Below, in pieces: positions 1 to 7,849 of a DNA stretch of 43,192 bases. The DNA is from an uncultured Alistipes sp. GTDB lineage: Bacteria; Bacteroidota; Bacteroidia; Bacteroidales; Rikenellaceae. The stretch spans positions 1 to 43,192 of the forward strand of contig CAAGBL010000066.1 of NCBI GenBank assembly GCA_900768045.1, written 5' to 3'. The position numbers were made by a program, and so were the translations under genes. Every line of letters begins with the position of its first letter. Within the stretch, counting starts at the first letter, position 1. The notes beneath the pieces are model-generated. The model was not told where the DNA came from, made no database searches, and was given only the letters and a program-made list of their open reading frames with translations.

Positions 1-133
1 TTGGTTGAGGTTGATTAAAAAGATGTAGTTTTAGGCATGCGAAGCCCGAAAAAGCGGAGTTTACTCAGGCGTAAATGAGCATTTTGAGGGCGAGCATAAC
101 GACAAAATAGACTTTTTATGCAGCCTCTTTTTA
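1..133. other. Intergenic edge, no gene recognised
   Basis: This stretch lies downstream of folA and I see no convincing gene in it. Two short plus-strand frames run in from the window edge and stop within the first 30 bases, so the tail of a convergent plus-strand gene may be present, but too little is visible to say. No clear terminator hairpin was found. Confidence 0.4.
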
Positions 134-616
134 CTATTTGCGGTCGTATGTCCTAAACTCAAATGGAGAGTCGAACTCCTCGCCCCTCTCATGTCGCTCA
201 ACGGCTGTGAGCGTCCACTGCGTGTAGTCAATCTCAGGGAATGAGGTGTCGCCATCGTAGCTACGCTCAACACGGGTAATATACATTCTATGAGCCACCT
301 TTAGTGCCTCAGCATATATCTGAGCACCGCCGATGATGAATATCTCCTCGTCGCCCTCAGCTAAGCGGATAGCCTCCTCAAGAGAGTGCGCCGTAAGAGC
401 ACCCTCGAACTCGACGTCCTGGCGTGTGATTACGATGTTTGTGCGCTTAGGCAGTGGCTTCGAGCCGAGCGACTCGAAGGTCTTGCGCCCCATGATAACG
501 GCATGTCCCGAGGTAGTTGTGCGGAAGAAGCGCATATCCTCCTTAATATGCCACAACAACGAATTTTTATCTCCAATAGTGCCATTCTGAGCGATGGCAA
601 CGATAATACTTACCAT
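134..616 (-). CDS. folA: Dihydrofolate reductase
   Basis: Reduces dihydrofolate to tetrahydrofolate with NADPH in the cytoplasm, regenerating the cofactor that thymidylate synthase oxidises. At 160 residues it has normal length for bacterial DHFR. The N-terminal Met20-loop region is visible as IGDKNSLLWHIKEDMRFF, with the acidic Asp of the active site in the KED segment. MGRKTFESLG and the Gly-Gly of FIIGGAQIY are the NADPH-binding signatures. It starts 12 bases after the thyA stop, so the two are co-transcribed, a common pairing because both enzymes serve dTMP synthesis. It is the last gene of the minus-strand operon that begins at DUF4290. Confidence 0.96.
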   Translation of the reverse strand: MVSIIVAIAQNGTIGDKNSLLWHIKEDMRFFRTTTSGHAVIMGRKTFESLGSKPLPKRTNIVITRQDVEFEGALTAHSLEEAIRLAEGDEEIFIIGGAQIYAEALKVAHRMYITRVERSYDGDTSFPEIDYTQWTLTAVERHERGEEFDSPFEFRTYDRK

Positions 617-628
617 AAAACATTTTTT

Positions 629-1522
629 TTAGAATGACAAAGGAGCCTTTATAGCTGGGTGTGGGTCATAACCCTCAAGCGTAAAGTCCTCGTAACGATA
701 GTCGAAGATAGACTTTACATCGGGGTTAAGCACCATGCGAGGCAAGGCACGTGGCTCACGACTAAGCTGCTCATTAGCCTGTTCGAGGTGGTTAAGGTAG
801 AGATGAGCATCGCCCAACGTGTGCACAAAGTCGCCAAGCTCAAGGCCGCACTCCTTAGCAATCATCATCGTAAGCAGAGCGTACGACGCAATATTAAATG
901 GCACGCCAAGGAAGGTATCGGCACTACGCTGATACAACTGGCACGATAGTTTACCATCGGCAACAAAGAACTGGAACATGGTGTGGCAAGGGGGCAGAGC
1001 CATATCCTCGACATCAGCGACATTCCATGCTGATACAATCATGCGGCGTGATGTAGGATTTGTCTTAAGTGTCTCGATGACACGTGCTATCTGGTCGATA
1101 ACCTCGCCATTACCCTTAGGCCAGCTACGCCACTGGTAGCCGTAGACATGGTTAAGGTCGCCAAAGCGATAGCCCTCGATAGGCGACTCGACACCTGCGG
1201 CAGCAAGAAACGTATCGAGGTTGACGGGCAACACACCATGCTTCACGCAAAGCTCGTTATAGTAGCGAAAGGCGTCGCTATCCCAAATATGCACGCCATT
1301 ATCTACAAGGTACTTAATGTTGGTATCGCCACGCAAGAACCACAATAATTCGTGGATAACGCCCTTTAGGAAGACCTTCTTGGTGGTAAGAAGAGGGAAG
1401 CCCTCGGCGAGGTTGAAGCGCATCTGATAGCCAAATACGCCCTTGGTGCCTGTACCCGTGCGGTCGCCACGCACAACACCCTCCTCGAGAATTGTGCTAA
1501 GCAGATCAAGATACTGTTTCAT
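629..1522 (-). CDS. thyA: Thymidylate synthase
   Basis: Methylates dUMP to dTMP using methylenetetrahydrofolate, which is oxidised to dihydrofolate. The catalytic cysteine is Cys179 in LPPCHTMFQFFV, and the phosphate-binding arginines are in TSRRMIVSAWN (residues 157-167). At 297 residues it is longer than the 264-residue E. coli enzyme, with extra sequence around residues 88-120, as in other longer ThyA proteins. Its start overlaps the 3' end of lpxH by 17 bases in another frame, and folA follows 12 bases downstream, so expression should be coupled along this operon. Confidence 0.97.
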   Translation of the reverse strand: MKQYLDLLSTILEEGVVRGDRTGTGTKGVFGYQMRFNLAEGFPLLTTKKVFLKGVIHELLWFLRGDTNIKYLVDNGVHIWDSDAFRYYNELCVKHGVLPVNLDTFLAAAGVESPIEGYRFGDLNHVYGYQWRSWPKGNGEVIDQIARVIETLKTNPTSRRMIVSAWNVADVEDMALPPCHTMFQFFVADGKLSCQLYQRSADTFLGVPFNIASYALLTMMIAKECGLELGDFVHTLGDAHLYLNHLEQANEQLSREPRALPRMVLNPDVKSIFDYRYEDFTLEGYDPHPAIKAPLSF

Positions 1523-2261
1523 TTATATCAAAAGTTTTAAGTTCAAGTTGTTGGTTATCATCGAGCGTTACGTAGTGTGCCCTGTCGCCCGACCAATCGC
1601 TCATAAACATCACGACAGCATCGTCACGAAGCTCAAAGGGATAGTGCATGTGTCCGAAGATATAGGCATCGACATCAGCGTAGCGTTCCTTATGCTCAAA
1701 GGCATAATCTACGAGGAAGTTAAGGCTTGCAGGGGTAAGCTCCTCGCCACCATGCGACTTACGAGATTTTCCGCTCCACCACCGACCAAACTTCAAGGCC
1801 AAGTCGGGATGTACCAGCCAACTGAACATCGCACGTGCTATGCGTGAGCGGAAAAAGGCATTCATAAGTTGCAACATAGGCTGCCCCTTGATATTCATAT
1901 TATCGCCGTGAGCAAGGTGCAGTTTAAGACCTCCCACCTCCTCAATTTGTGGGCGACGCACAATGCGCATGCCACACTCCCACTCGAGGTAGTCGTAGCA
2001 CCACATATCGTGGTTGCCTGTAAAGAATACGACCTCGACACCTCGACGGCTAAGCTCGGCAAGGCGGCCTAACGTGCGAACAAAGCCCTGAGGCACTACC
2101 CTACGATACTCAAACCAAAAGTCGAAAATATCGCCAAGGAGGTATATCTTCGTGGCATCCTTAGCAGCCATGTCCAACCAACGGCAGAAGGCATCCTCGG
2201 TACGTCGTACCTTGTCGGGACTGCCAGCGCCAAGGTGTATATCCGAAACGAAATAAATCAT
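1506..2261 (-). CDS. lpxH: UDP-2,3-diacylglucosamine diphosphatase (LpxH-type metallophosphoesterase)
   Basis: Predicted to split UDP-2,3-diacylglucosamine into lipid X and UMP in lipid A synthesis, acting at the inner membrane face. The 251-residue protein has the full calcineurin-like metal site: Asp7 and His9 (SDIHLG), Asp44 and Asp47 (GDIFDFW), Asn83-His84-Asp85 (GNHD), His118 (AHGD), and His204/His206 (GHMHYP). The FWFEYR segment after the second motif is typical of LpxH-like enzymes. It follows the thioredoxin-like lipoprotein gene by two bases and overlaps thyA. A different nucleotide or lipid phosphoesterase of the same family cannot be excluded. Confidence 0.88.
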   Translation of the reverse strand: MIYFVSDIHLGAGSPDKVRRTEDAFCRWLDMAAKDATKIYLLGDIFDFWFEYRRVVPQGFVRTLGRLAELSRRGVEVVFFTGNHDMWCYDYLEWECGMRIVRRPQIEEVGGLKLHLAHGDNMNIKGQPMLQLMNAFFRSRIARAMFSWLVHPDLALKFGRWWSGKSRKSHGGEELTPASLNFLVDYAFEHKERYADVDAYIFGHMHYPFELRDDAVVMFMSDWSGDRAHYVTLDDNQQLELKTFDINETVS

Positions 2262-2263
2262 TG

Positions 2264-3406
2264 CTACAAACGCTTCTTAATCTCTTTTTCGAGTGATTCA
2301 ACCTCAAGAGGACAAGCATCTACGCTACCGTCTCGAGAGATGATATATGCCATAGGCACTTGGTGCACGGCATAGAGTGAGAAGACCTTAGGATCGGTGC
2401 TACCAAAGACCGAAATCCAAGGGTGCTCCTGAGCACGTGTAGCCTCAATCCACAAAGCACGGTTCTCGTCAGCCGAGACATGATATATCTCAAAGCCCTC
2501 GTCGTGATACTTCTTATAGAGAGGCTTAAGCTCGGCATTTATGCTATTACACAATGGAATCTGTGCCGACCAGAAATATAGCAGCACAACCTTACCATCG
2601 AGTTCCGAGAGACGGTGCATATTCTTATACATGTCATCGAGCTCGATATCGGGATACGATGTCTCCTGGATATTGTTTGTAAGCTCAACAAAGGCCTCAA
2701 CATCGGCTATCTCACGCTCCAAAATAGCGATATATGGCGACTCTGGATATGCCTTCTCGAGGCCCTCCTTAATGCTTAGGAGGTGCAGTGTTGAGATACC
2801 CCTACCCTGAAGCATTGGAACGTACTCCTCAACAACATGCTGACGTGAAGCATAAAATGCCGCAACAGATGCTGGGTGCGAGCCAACAAAGCGAAGCTGA
2901 ACACGCATAGCCTCCTCGGCAGCCTTATATGCCTCCTGATTGAGCTTCAAGATGTTATTTTGGGCAAGTGCTATCTGCTCGCTTAGCGATGCCAACCTAT
3001 CGGCAGCAGCGAAGTACTCCTTATTAAAGCTCTCGATAAGTGCCGACTCCTCAGAGCCCTTTACCTTATAGTTAAGGAAGAGGTTGCCCAACGAATCTAC
3101 ATAGATATCGTCGCCTGGAGCGACAACAAGGGTAATAGGACGCACGCCATTGCTAAAGCAAAGACGATAGAGGCGAGGTGAGGCGCCACGCTCTACATCG
3201 AACTTAAATTCAAAAGAGCCATCAGAGGGGAGTGTTACCTCCGCAACCTTAGTAACAGAGTCGTAGGCGTCTGATATGCGCTCGAGGGTAACTACTAACT
3301 CCTCGTTACAAACAAAACGGCCCTCAATAGTTGTTTTAACACCAGATGTTGCACACGAAGTAAGGAGTGAGACAACAGCTACTATTAACAATAAAACTCT
3401 TTTCAT
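2264..3406 (-). CDS. Thioredoxin-fold lipoprotein with DUF4369-like N-terminus, degenerate active site
   Basis: The signal peptide ends in a lipobox LLTSC (Cys18), so this is a membrane-anchored periplasmic protein. Residues 25-110 are a beta-rich DUF4369-like region, 120-245 look helical, and 265-380 form an AhpC/TSA-TlpA-like thioredoxin fold (GKVVLLYFWS, later VPMAYIISRDG with the cis-Pro). In TlpA-type proteins the fold carries WCxxC. Here the segment reads WSAQIPLC, so the first cysteine is Ile283 and only Cys286 remains. It therefore cannot do normal dithiol-disulfide exchange and may bind a partner or act through a single thiol. It sits 21 bases after DUF4290 and 2 bases before lpxH. 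Confidence 0.82.
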   Translation of the reverse strand: MKRVLLLIVAVVSLLTSCATSGVKTTIEGRFVCNEELVVTLERISDAYDSVTKVAEVTLPSDGSFEFKFDVERGASPRLYRLCFSNGVRPITLVVAPGDDIYVDSLGNLFLNYKVKGSEESALIESFNKEYFAAADRLASLSEQIALAQNNILKLNQEAYKAAEEAMRVQLRFVGSHPASVAAFYASRQHVVEEYVPMLQGRGISTLHLLSIKEGLEKAYPESPYIAILEREIADVEAFVELTNNIQETSYPDIELDDMYKNMHRLSELDGKVVLLYFWSAQIPLCNSINAELKPLYKKYHDEGFEIYHVSADENRALWIEATRAQEHPWISVFGSTDPKVFSLYAVHQVPMAYIISRDGSVDACPLEVESLEKEIKKRL

Positions 3407-3427
3407 ATATCTTTCTTATTCCGTTTA

Positions 3428-4096
3428 CTACTTGTGTTGGCTGTGACGTGCTGCGTTTTTATGAGCACTCTTCTGTATCTTATGACTATTAGCGTGCTGC
3501 TTCTTGCCCTTAGCATTGCTGCGAGATGAGGACTGATGCTGGCGATAGTCGCTACGCATATTTGAGATATCCGAGAGGTCGAGCTCCACGTTACCTCCCG
3601 ACATTAGGCGTATATCACGTGCTATAGACTCATTATTGGGGTGTTCGTTGTTATACTCATAGCTCTTTGTACGCAGATAACGAGCAACATTAACTATCTC
3701 GGCATCGACACCACTCGACGGCGTCTGCTCGACTATGTAGTGTACGAGCTTTTGAGCATACTTGCCATAGTGCTTAAACATGATGCGTGACTGCGGATAG
3801 CGCAACTTTTCGGGGCGCAAGGTAAGGTCTTGGCGTGATGGTTGCATGTATGGCGAGTCGACATCAAGCTGAAAATCGGACATTATGAAGAGGTGATCCC
3901 ACAACTTATGCTTAAACTCCTCGGTATCACGCAACATAGGATTAAGATTACCCATGACTGCGATGACGGCCTTAGCCTGACGAGTACGCTCCTGGCGATC
4001 TTCAATCAAGAGCAACGAATCTACCATCTTTTGAATGTGGCGACCGTACTCAGGCAGATAGAGTTTACTACGTGTATAGTTATAATTTTTTCTCAT
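3428..4096 (-). CDS. DUF4290 family protein
   Basis: A 222-residue cytoplasmic protein of the Bacteroidetes-specific DUF4290 family, recognised by the opening YNYTRSKLYLPEYGRHIQKM and by MGNLNPMLRDTEEFKHKLWDH. The function is not known. Residues 1-170 are mainly helical. The last 45 residues are rich in Ser, Lys, His and Asn, a basic low-complexity tail that could touch nucleic acid or ribosome. It is the first gene of a five-gene minus-strand operon with folate, lipid A and thioredoxin-like functions. There is no signal peptide or membrane segment. Confidence 0.85.
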   Translation of the reverse strand: MRKNYNYTRSKLYLPEYGRHIQKMVDSLLLIEDRQERTRQAKAVIAVMGNLNPMLRDTEEFKHKLWDHLFIMSDFQLDVDSPYMQPSRQDLTLRPEKLRYPQSRIMFKHYGKYAQKLVHYIVEQTPSSGVDAEIVNVARYLRTKSYEYNNEHPNNESIARDIRLMSGGNVELDLSDISNMRSDYRQHQSSSRSNAKGKKQHANSHKIQKSAHKNAARHSQHK

Positions 4097-4327
4097 TGTT
4101 TTGAATTTTCTCAGAGTATCGAAATGCTACTTATTAAAAACAAGTCATTTTAGCATTCTGTCTGGTTCATTCTATGAATAAATATTGTACCGATGGATAA
4201 ATCTTATCACCTTTATCCCCTGTTTGCTGACGTTGCGAGGCATAGGCAACGAAGCATCAACGATTGAACCTTTAATAGTTCGGTTTTACACTACAAAGTA
4301 AATGCAAATTATTTACAAATACAAGCT
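4097..4327. promoter_or_regulatory. Divergent promoter region of DUF4290 operon and sigma-54 activator-like gene
   Basis: This AT-rich gap separates two genes that run apart and must hold both promoters. I see no box matching TAnnTTTG with a well-spaced TTG for either gene. A small hairpin with arms GTTGC and GCAAC lies near 4235-4251. No RNA gene was recognised. Confidence 0.4.
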
Positions 4328-5467
4328 ATGACAAAGATTTTACTCAACTTTGAGTCGAAAAGTTTGCTCAACTCGTTAAGTGAGCGCCTACAGTTCGAGG
4401 AGTTTGCAACACTCGAAATCCAAGACTCTGCCGAAGCAAAAATAGCCTCTAACTCGGCAGATGTCGATGTTGCTATAGTCAGCGACAGCTGCGACATCAC
4501 AGAGCTGAATATCCCGACCATCGTTGTTGCAAAGAACCCCAGCATCGACTCGGCTATCCAGGCCCTGCGCAATGGTGCTATAGACTACCTATCTATGCCA
4601 ATAGATATGAACCGACTGCTTGAAACACTCCGCAACATAGAGAACCTCGGCACGAAGCAACAAACAACACAGCAGCCCACACAACGACAATACTCACGAC
4701 GCACGAATTGTGCCACACAACCCATAATCGGCGAGTCAAAAGCGATTGAGAAGGTGCGCTCTATGATAGAGCGTGTTGCGCCGTCGAATGCTCGAGTGCT
4801 GATACTTGGCGAGAATGGCACAGGCAAGGAGCTTGTGGCACGCTGGTTACATATTAAAAGCGCCCGTTCGGAGGCACCATTCGTCGAGGTTAACTGCGCA
4901 GCAATACCTGCCGAGCTTATCGAGAGCGAGCTATTTGGCCACGAGAAGGGCTCCTTTACATCGGCAATAAAACAGCGCAAAGGAAAGTTTGAGTTGGCAA
5001 GTGGCGGCACACTCTTTATGGACGAGATTGGAGATATGGCTCTCTCGGCACAGGCAAAGGTGCTACGTGCCCTGCAAGAGAATAAGATAACACGTGTGGG
5101 TGGCGACAAGGATATCTCTGTAGATGTGCGTGTTATCGCAGCTACAAACAAGGATATTCGTCACGAAATAGAGGTAGGCAACTTTCGTGAGGATCTATAC
5201 CACAGACTCAGCGTCATAGAGATAGACGTACCTCCACTACGTGAACGTCAGGGCGATATTCAGCTCTTAGTTGAGCACTTTATAAATGAGATATGCAGAC
5301 AACACGACGTACAAACCAAGGAGATTGACAGCGAGGCCATAGATATCCTATCGCACTCGCCCTGGACAGGAAATATTCGTGAGCTACACAATGTTGTCGA
5401 GAGGCTAATAATCCTTAGCGACGACCATATAACGGCTGACACCGTGCGACAATACTATCGCCATTAG
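4328..5467 (+). CDS. Sigma-54 activator-like AAA+ protein with pseudo-receiver and no DNA-binding domain
   Basis: Residues 1-105 have the receiver-domain outline, but the acidic pocket (ILLNFES), the phospho-acceptor position (Ser52 in DVAIVSD) and the conserved lysine (LSMPID, Met instead of Lys) are all lost. Residues 135-375 form the AAA+ domain with Walker A GENGTGKE (161-168), Walker B GGTLFMDEIGD, and the RLSVIEIDVPPLRER segment. The sigma-54 contact loop is GSFTSA (208-213) instead of GAFTGA. The protein stops at 379 residues, right after WTGNIRELHNVVER and a short helix, so the usual Fis-type HTH is missing. It may act from solution or by binding a partner. Its stop overlaps the end of the convergent HAD gene by four bases. 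A close paralog lies at 37550-38686. Confidence 0.88.
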   Translation: MTKILLNFESKSLLNSLSERLQFEEFATLEIQDSAEAKIASNSADVDVAIVSDSCDITELNIPTIVVAKNPSIDSAIQALRNGAIDYLSMPIDMNRLLETLRNIENLGTKQQTTQQPTQRQYSRRTNCATQPIIGESKAIEKVRSMIERVAPSNARVLILGENGTGKELVARWLHIKSARSEAPFVEVNCAAIPAELIESELFGHEKGSFTSAIKQRKGKFELASGGTLFMDEIGDMALSAQAKVLRALQENKITRVGGDKDISVDVRVIAATNKDIRHEIEVGNFREDLYHRLSVIEIDVPPLRERQGDIQLLVEHFINEICRQHDVQTKEIDSEAIDILSHSPWTGNIRELHNVVERLIILSDDHITADTVRQYYRH

Positions 5468-6120
5468 CAGAGATATGCTCGTAGCTCATCAACCGTAGAT
5501 ACCACACGCTCAGCACCCGCCTCGTAGAGCTCCTCGGCAAACCTAAAGCCCCATGCCACACCCACAGAGTCGATACCTGCGGCGCTTGCTGTGCGTATAT
5601 CTATGCCCGAATCGCCAATCATGACGGCACGCTCCTTAGCAATCGCCGTACGCTCAAGGATTCCAGTCACTATTTGTGGATCGGGCTTAAGGGGTGCGCC
5701 CTCACGATTACCCTCAATAGCAACAAAGTCGATATCGGAAAAGAACTTCGACACAAGCCTATCTGTGCCATGCTGGAACTTATTTGAGGCAACAGCCAAC
5801 TTCACGCCCTGCCTCTGCAAGTCACGCAGTAGCTCGTGCATACCATCGTAGGGTACGGTGTGGCGGTCGATATTGTCAACATAGTAGCGTCGAAATTGCG
5901 TAACACACTCATCTACATAGGCTTCGTCCTTAGATAGATGTTCGGGCAATGCTCTTTCCACAAGGCGCTTTATGCCACCTCCAACCATCTGTCGATACTC
6001 GGCGTCGGTATGCTCTGGAAGGTTACGTGAGCGCATTACATAGTCTACTGATGCTGCCAAGTCGCCTATGGTATTTAGCAGCGTGCCATCGAGGTCAAAT
6101 ATTACAATATCGTATTTCAT
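5464..6120 (-). CDS. HAD-superfamily phosphatase, phosphoglycolate phosphatase-like
   Basis: The 218-residue protein starts MKYDIVIFDLDGTLLNT, where Asp9 and Asp11 are the nucleophile and acid of motif I. LAVASNK is motif II, KPDPQIV supplies the motif III lysine, and MIGDSGIDI is motif IV. The cap domain lies at about residues 15-80. The family removes phosphate from small molecules such as 2-phosphoglycolate, but the true substrate is unknown. I chose the ATG at 6120 although the frame is open to 6306. Homologs begin here, a TATCTTTG -7 box sits four bases upstream, and the upstream extension overlaps the divergent glycosyltransferase promoter and start. Confidence 0.88.
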   Translation of the reverse strand: MKYDIVIFDLDGTLLNTIGDLAASVDYVMRSRNLPEHTDAEYRQMVGGGIKRLVERALPEHLSKDEAYVDECVTQFRRYYVDNIDRHTVPYDGMHELLRDLQRQGVKLAVASNKFQHGTDRLVSKFFSDIDFVAIEGNREGAPLKPDPQIVTGILERTAIAKERAVMIGDSGIDIRTASAAGIDSVGVAWGFRFAEELYEAGAERVVSTVDELRAYLC

Positions 6121-6124
6121 GCTA

Positions 6125-6161
6125 CAAAGATATATTTTTTTGAGAAAAAATGGTAACTTTG
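6125..6161. promoter_or_regulatory. Divergent -7 boxes of HAD phosphatase and glycosyltransferase genes
   Basis: A minus-strand TATCTTTG (6132 to 6125) ends four bases before the HAD ATG, and a plus-strand TAACTTTG (6154-6161) ends five bases before the glycosyltransferase ATG at 6167. Both match the Bacteroidetes TAnnTTTG box. Their position implies very short or absent 5' leaders. I do not see a good -33 TTG for either, which limits confidence. Confidence 0.5.
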
Positions 6162-6166
6162 CAGAT

Positions 6167-7060
6167 ATGATACGTCTTTCACTTATTATCGCCACGTATA
6201 ATCGCTCAGAGCAACTTATGATAACGCTCGAGTCGGTGGCCTCGCAACAATGCTCTTGCGGGGCGTGGGAGTGTATTGTGGTGGATAACAACTCGAAGGA
6301 CGACACACGTGAGCGTGTCGAGAGATTTGCTGCGGAGCACCCCGAGCTAAACCTACGCTACGTATTCGAGCAAAAGCAGGGGTTGTCGCATGCTCGCAAT
6401 GCAGGTATCATGGCATCTACGGGCGATATTGTGGCCTTCATTGATGACGACGAACGCATTGTAGCCCAATTTGTTGAGGCATATATCACGCTCTTCGACA
6501 ATTACCCCGATGCCATGGCGGCAGGTGGTAAGATCGTTGCCGAATACCCCACTGGTCGCCCGCATTGGATGTCGCACTACACGGAGCTACCTATTGCCAA
6601 CCCTATGGACTTTGGCGAGGAGGTTATGTTATTTCCAAGACGAAGAATCCCAGGTGGTGGCAATATGGCCATGCGTCGCAGGGTGTTTGACATAATAGGC
6701 CTATTCGACACATCGCTGGGACGTACGGGCAAAAAACTTATTGGTGGCGAGGAGAGCGACCTCTTCGAGCGCATGGCAAAACACTCTATGAGGTGCTACT
6801 ACCAGCCTCAGGCCGTGATGTATCATATTATTCCTCAGGAGAAACTATCGAGCGAATACTTTGAGCAACTATCATATAATATAGGTGTTAGCCAGCTCAC
6901 ACGTGCATCACTGCATAACCGCCGCCTAAGACTCTATATTGGCGAAATTGCTAAGTGGTGCGCTACCCTACTTCTGTGCCTTGCACACCGCCCTGCGCAG
7001 TCGCTCTACCTTCTTAAGCTGCGCTACAACATCTCTCGAGGAATATTTCATGGAGAGTAA
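6167..7060 (+). CDS. Family 2 glycosyltransferase
   Basis: A 297-residue GT-A fold glycosyltransferase that would transfer a sugar from a nucleotide-sugar donor to a cell-surface glycan. The N-terminus RLSLIIATYNRSEQL is the donor-binding start, VVDNNSKDDT follows, and VAFIDDDERI is the DxD-type metal site. GGGNMAMRRRVF and GGEESDLFERM correspond to the acceptor and catalytic-base region (ED/EE motif). The C-terminus around 265-285 is hydrophobic and may touch the membrane. The frame is open upstream to 6068, but homology begins at the chosen Met and a -7 box lies just before it. No other glycan gene is adjacent, so the acceptor is unknown. Confidence 0.88.
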   Translation: MIRLSLIIATYNRSEQLMITLESVASQQCSCGAWECIVVDNNSKDDTRERVERFAAEHPELNLRYVFEQKQGLSHARNAGIMASTGDIVAFIDDDERIVAQFVEAYITLFDNYPDAMAAGGKIVAEYPTGRPHWMSHYTELPIANPMDFGEEVMLFPRRRIPGGGNMAMRRRVFDIIGLFDTSLGRTGKKLIGGEESDLFERMAKHSMRCYYQPQAVMYHIIPQEKLSSEYFEQLSYNIGVSQLTRASLHNRRLRLYIGEIAKWCATLLLCLAHRPAQSLYLLKLRYNISRGIFHGE

Positions 7061-7098
7061 ACCATAAATAGGAGAGATGGATAACGCTAACGCTTGAT

Positions 7099-7124
7099 GG
7101 GATATAGAAAATTCTATTTATCCC
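7099..7124. terminator. Hairpin downstream of glycosyltransferase
   Basis: GGGATATAGAA and TTCTATTTATCCC form an AT-rich stem about 40 bases after the glycosyltransferase stop. There is no good T tract, so its role as a terminator for the plus-strand gene is tentative. Confidence 0.4.
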
Positions 7125-7154
7125 ACACCCCTATCCACCTTACTAAGCACACCA

Positions 7155-7283
7155 AATTTGTTGTCAGAAGGGTGCCGAGTGCTACACTCGGCAAAAATGC
7201 CACCGATGGGTAGTACTCGGTGTACGTCCCATTGGTGGCATTTTTTGTTAGGGGCCGCAATCGACCCCTTATCACAACAAATT
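7155..7283 (+). repeat. Palindromic intergenic element, copy A
   Basis: This 129-bp element is bounded by inverted repeats AATTTGTTGTCAGAAGGG and CCCCTTATCACAACAAATT. Inside is a small hairpin (GCCGAGTG-CTA-CACTCGGC) followed by a long one. Its outer stem TGCCACCGATGGG / CCCATTGGTGGCA encloses TAGTACTCGGTGTACGT, itself a GTAC/GTAC mini-stem. The right terminal repeat includes the TAA stop of def, which enters from that side, so the transcript of def would fold the long hairpin followed by TTTTT. Related copies occur at 10711, 34134, 34277 and 43068. Confidence 0.85.
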
Positions 7284-7830
7284 ATCGCTTGGTTTTGTAG
7301 GCCGCACGATACGATCCTCGTGCCATCTTCTGAAGCTTATTCTTAATAAGGTTCTTACGAATTGGCGCAAGGTGGTCGGTGAATACTAAGCCCTCGATAT
7401 GGTCGTACTCGTGCTGTATAACACGTGCTGGCTTTCCAGTGAACTCCTCGTCGTGCTCCACGAAGTTCTCGTCGAGGTAGCGCATGCGGATAGTTGTCGA
7501 GCGGCGCACGTTCTCGTGTAGGCCAGGAAGCGAGAGGCAACCCTCCTCAAATAGTTCGGTCTCCTCCGAGCGCTCATAGATCTCGGCATTGATAAACACA
7601 CGCTTAAAGTCTGCCAACTCTGGAATATCCTCGCCCCATGGTGTGCAGTCGACGATGAAGAGTCGAATATTCTTGCCAATCTGTGGCGCAGCAAGACCTA
7701 CGCCCTCAGCCTCAGCAAGGGTAATCCACATATCCTCGATGAGCTTCTTAAGCTCGGGATACTCTGGCGTGATATCTTCAGATACGTTGCGCAACACCTG
7801 CGAGCCGTATATTACAATTGGGTAAATCAT
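7282..7830 (-). CDS. def: Peptide deformylase
   Basis: Removes the formyl group from the N-terminal methionine of new proteins at the ribosome. All three motifs are present: GVGLAAPQIG (residues 43-52), EEGCLSLPG with the metal ligand Cys98, and QHEYDHIEG with His140, catalytic Glu141 and His144. The length of 182 residues is normal. It is the last gene of the glyS-ruvX-def cluster, 19 bases after ruvX. Its TAA stop lies inside the terminal repeat of palindromic element A, which probably acts as its terminator. Confidence 0.96.
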   Translation of the reverse strand: MIYPIVIYGSQVLRNVSEDITPEYPELKKLIEDMWITLAEAEGVGLAAPQIGKNIRLFIVDCTPWGEDIPELADFKRVFINAEIYERSEETELFEEGCLSLPGLHENVRRSTTIRMRYLDENFVEHDEEFTGKPARVIQHEYDHIEGLVFTDHLAPIRKNLIKNKLQKMARGSYRAAYKTKR

Positions 7831-7849
7831 AGCTTATTCTTTGTTTTCG

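Noticed and set aside
4750..5450. Inverted repeat for genome rearrangement formed by the two sigma-54 activator-like genes
   Set aside because: The genes are in opposite orientation but their DNA has diverged enough at third codon positions that efficient recombination seems unlikely.
6068..6166. Upstream extension of the glycosyltransferase frame
   Set aside because: It lies inside the HAD gene on the other strand, and family similarity begins at the ATG at 6167 just after a -7 box.
6121..6306. N-terminal extension of the HAD phosphatase frame
   Set aside because: It shows no family similarity, overlaps the divergent glycosyltransferase promoter and start, and a -7 box lies right before the inner ATG.
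7226..7250. Sigma-54 promoter (TGGCA followed by TTG)
   Set aside because: The match is weak and part of the hairpin stem of element A; no gene starts downstream.
7155..7283. Invertible promoter flanked by inverted repeats
   Set aside because: The element has no -33/-7 promoter, no nearby invertase, and is mostly a nested hairpin beside stop codons.
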